Under the pieces are notes generated by a model. It was not told the DNA's origin. It was given only the letters and a program-made list of their open reading frames with translations, and did not search any database. DNA of 47,687 nt from Bryobacteraceae bacterium (lineage in GTDB: Bacteria > Acidobacteriota > Terriglobia > Bryobacterales > Bryobacteraceae): positions 1 to 47,687 of the forward strand of contig JAIMAR010000004.1 of NCBI GenBank assembly GCA_023511855.1. Direction: 5' to 3'. The translations under genes and the position numbers were made by a program. Shown in pieces: positions 47,055 to 47,687 of the stretch (its first letter is position 1; every line of letters begins with the position of its first letter).

Positions 47055-47687
47055 ATGCCAAGCAGAACCACGCGGAGAAAATTCTTCAGCACGCCCGCGG
47101 TGATGGCCGCATTGGGCGCCACCGGCAAGGCCAAGGCTGCCCGGCGGCAACGCACCCTGGCCGGCGCCGGCGTCTACGAACGCATCGGCGTGCGCCCATT
47201 GATTAACGGCGCGGGCACGCTGACCATCCTGGGCGGCTCCATCATGCCGCCCGAGGTCGTGCGCGCCATGGAGCAAGCCTCGCGCTACTTCGTGGACCTG
47301 CCGGATCTCCAGGTGAAGGTCGGCGCGCGCATCGCCGACATCCTGGACGTCCCCGCCGCCATGGTCACCGCCGGAGCCGCTTCCGCCATCACCGTGGCGA
47401 CAGCGGCGTGCATCACCCGCGGCGACCGCAAGCGCTACGCCGCGCTCCCCAACACCGAGGGGATGCCGAACGAAGTCATCCAGCAGCGCAGCCACCGCAG
47501 CGGCTATGAGGCGCAGATGCTGGTGGCCGGCGCTAAAATCGTCTGGGTCGAAACGCTGGAGGAGGCCGAGCGCGCCATCGGCCCCGCCACCGCCATGATG
47601 TTTTACCTCAACAAGAATGACGCCGCGGGCCGCATCTCCCGCCGGCAGTGGATTCAGCTAGGCAAAAAGCACAACATCCCCATGTTC
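47055..47687 (+). CDS. SelA/DgaE-like PLP-dependent enzyme with Tat-type leader, 3' end outside window
   Basis: ATG 47055 has GGAGGA nearby; 211 codons are visible and the gene continues past the edge. A leader with twin Arg (TTRRKFFSTPAVMAALGATG) precedes ERIGVRPLINGAGTLTILGG and MVTAGAASAITVATAACITR. These are the N-terminal and phosphate-binding parts of the L-seryl-tRNA(Sec) selenium transferase-like fold. The relatives without a selenium role include D-glucosaminate-6-phosphate ammonia-lyase and D-threonine aldolase-like proteins. The PLP lysine lies beyond the window. With an export leader and no selB, selD or tRNA-Sec here, a selenium role is unlikely. An amino-sugar-acid lyase is the better guess. 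Confidence 0.78.
   Translation, partial: MPSRTTRRKFFSTPAVMAALGATGKAKAARRQRTLAGAGVYERIGVRPLINGAGTLTILGGSIMPPEVVRAMEQASRYFVDLPDLQVKVGARIADILDVPAAMVTAGAASAITVATAACITRGDRKRYAALPNTEGMPNEVIQQRSHRSGYEAQMLVAGAKIVWVETLEEAERAIGPATAMMFYLNKNDAAGRISRRQWIQLGKKHNIPMF

Noticed and set aside
47055-47687. SelA-like protein as a selenocysteine synthase
   Set aside because: It has an export-type leader, and no selB, selD or tRNA-Sec is present; non-selenium relatives fit better.

Overview
The window is GC-rich and gene-dense, and reads as a chromosomal segment of an Acidobacteriota bacterium, most likely from the Solibacter/Bryobacter side of the phylum. The grounds are typical of that group: very large TonB-dependent receptors with an N-terminal carboxypeptidase-regulatory-like domain and no SusD partner; a membrane-anchored WD40/TolB-like propeller protein with the N-terminal domain common in that phylum; and many Tat-exported sugar enzymes. 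The assignment is inferred from gene content, because no rRNA or other phylogenetic marker lies in the window. No tRNA, rRNA, CRISPR array, insertion sequence or prophage gene was recognised.

Layout. 1-3513 (-) is the visible part of a TonB-dependent receptor, divergent from a propeller protein (3806-5986). The intergenic region between them holds two tandem dyads and a G9 tract. 6026-9149 (-) is housekeeping: a TsaC/Sua5-type protein, an orphan MNT nucleotidyltransferase and a homocysteine methyltransferase/methylenetetrahydrofolate reductase fusion. 9340-12471 holds a Tat-exported aldo/keto reductase with a ferredoxin-like tail, a SAM hydroxide adenosyltransferase (DUF62) and mnmA.

12982-27532 (+) is a one-directional carbohydrate region: IclR regulator, a TonB receptor cut by an in-frame TAG, a mannonate-dehydratase-like protein, a GH29 fucosidase, a GH51 arabinofuranosidase, a GDP-mannose 3,5-epimerase-like enzyme, a compact GHMP kinase, a LacI regulator and a stand-alone L-fucose-1-phosphate guanylyltransferase-type protein. 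Together the last group could hydrolyse L-fucosides or L-galactosides, phosphorylate the sugar at C1, activate it with GTP and epimerise the GDP-sugar.

27558-31523 carries a GH172 (DUF2961) protein, a sulfatase and a phosphodiester glycosidase. 31659-35859 (+) is the most unusual part: a GalU-like protein with an altered nucleotide loop, followed by a 1110-residue protein that fuses a GHMP-kinase-like domain to a eukaryote-type UDP-sugar pyrophosphorylase domain. It looks like a second sugar-1-phosphate activation module, this time UTP-dependent. 35868-47687 holds PEP carboxylase, an NtrC-type response regulator, a sodium:solute symporter, a Gfo/Idh/MocA oxidoreductase, a small secreted protein, an AsmA protein, a GH88/GH105-like hydrolase and the start of a SelA-like PLP enzyme.

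Regulatory reading. Strong sigma-70-like promoters are visible before the broken receptor (14063), the GH29 gene (19191) and the symporter (40153). The IclR, LacI and NtrC regulators each have a -10 box ending 6-7 bases before the ATG and no Shine-Dalgarno sequence, so they look leaderless. All functional statements rest on motif reading by eye; no database search was run.
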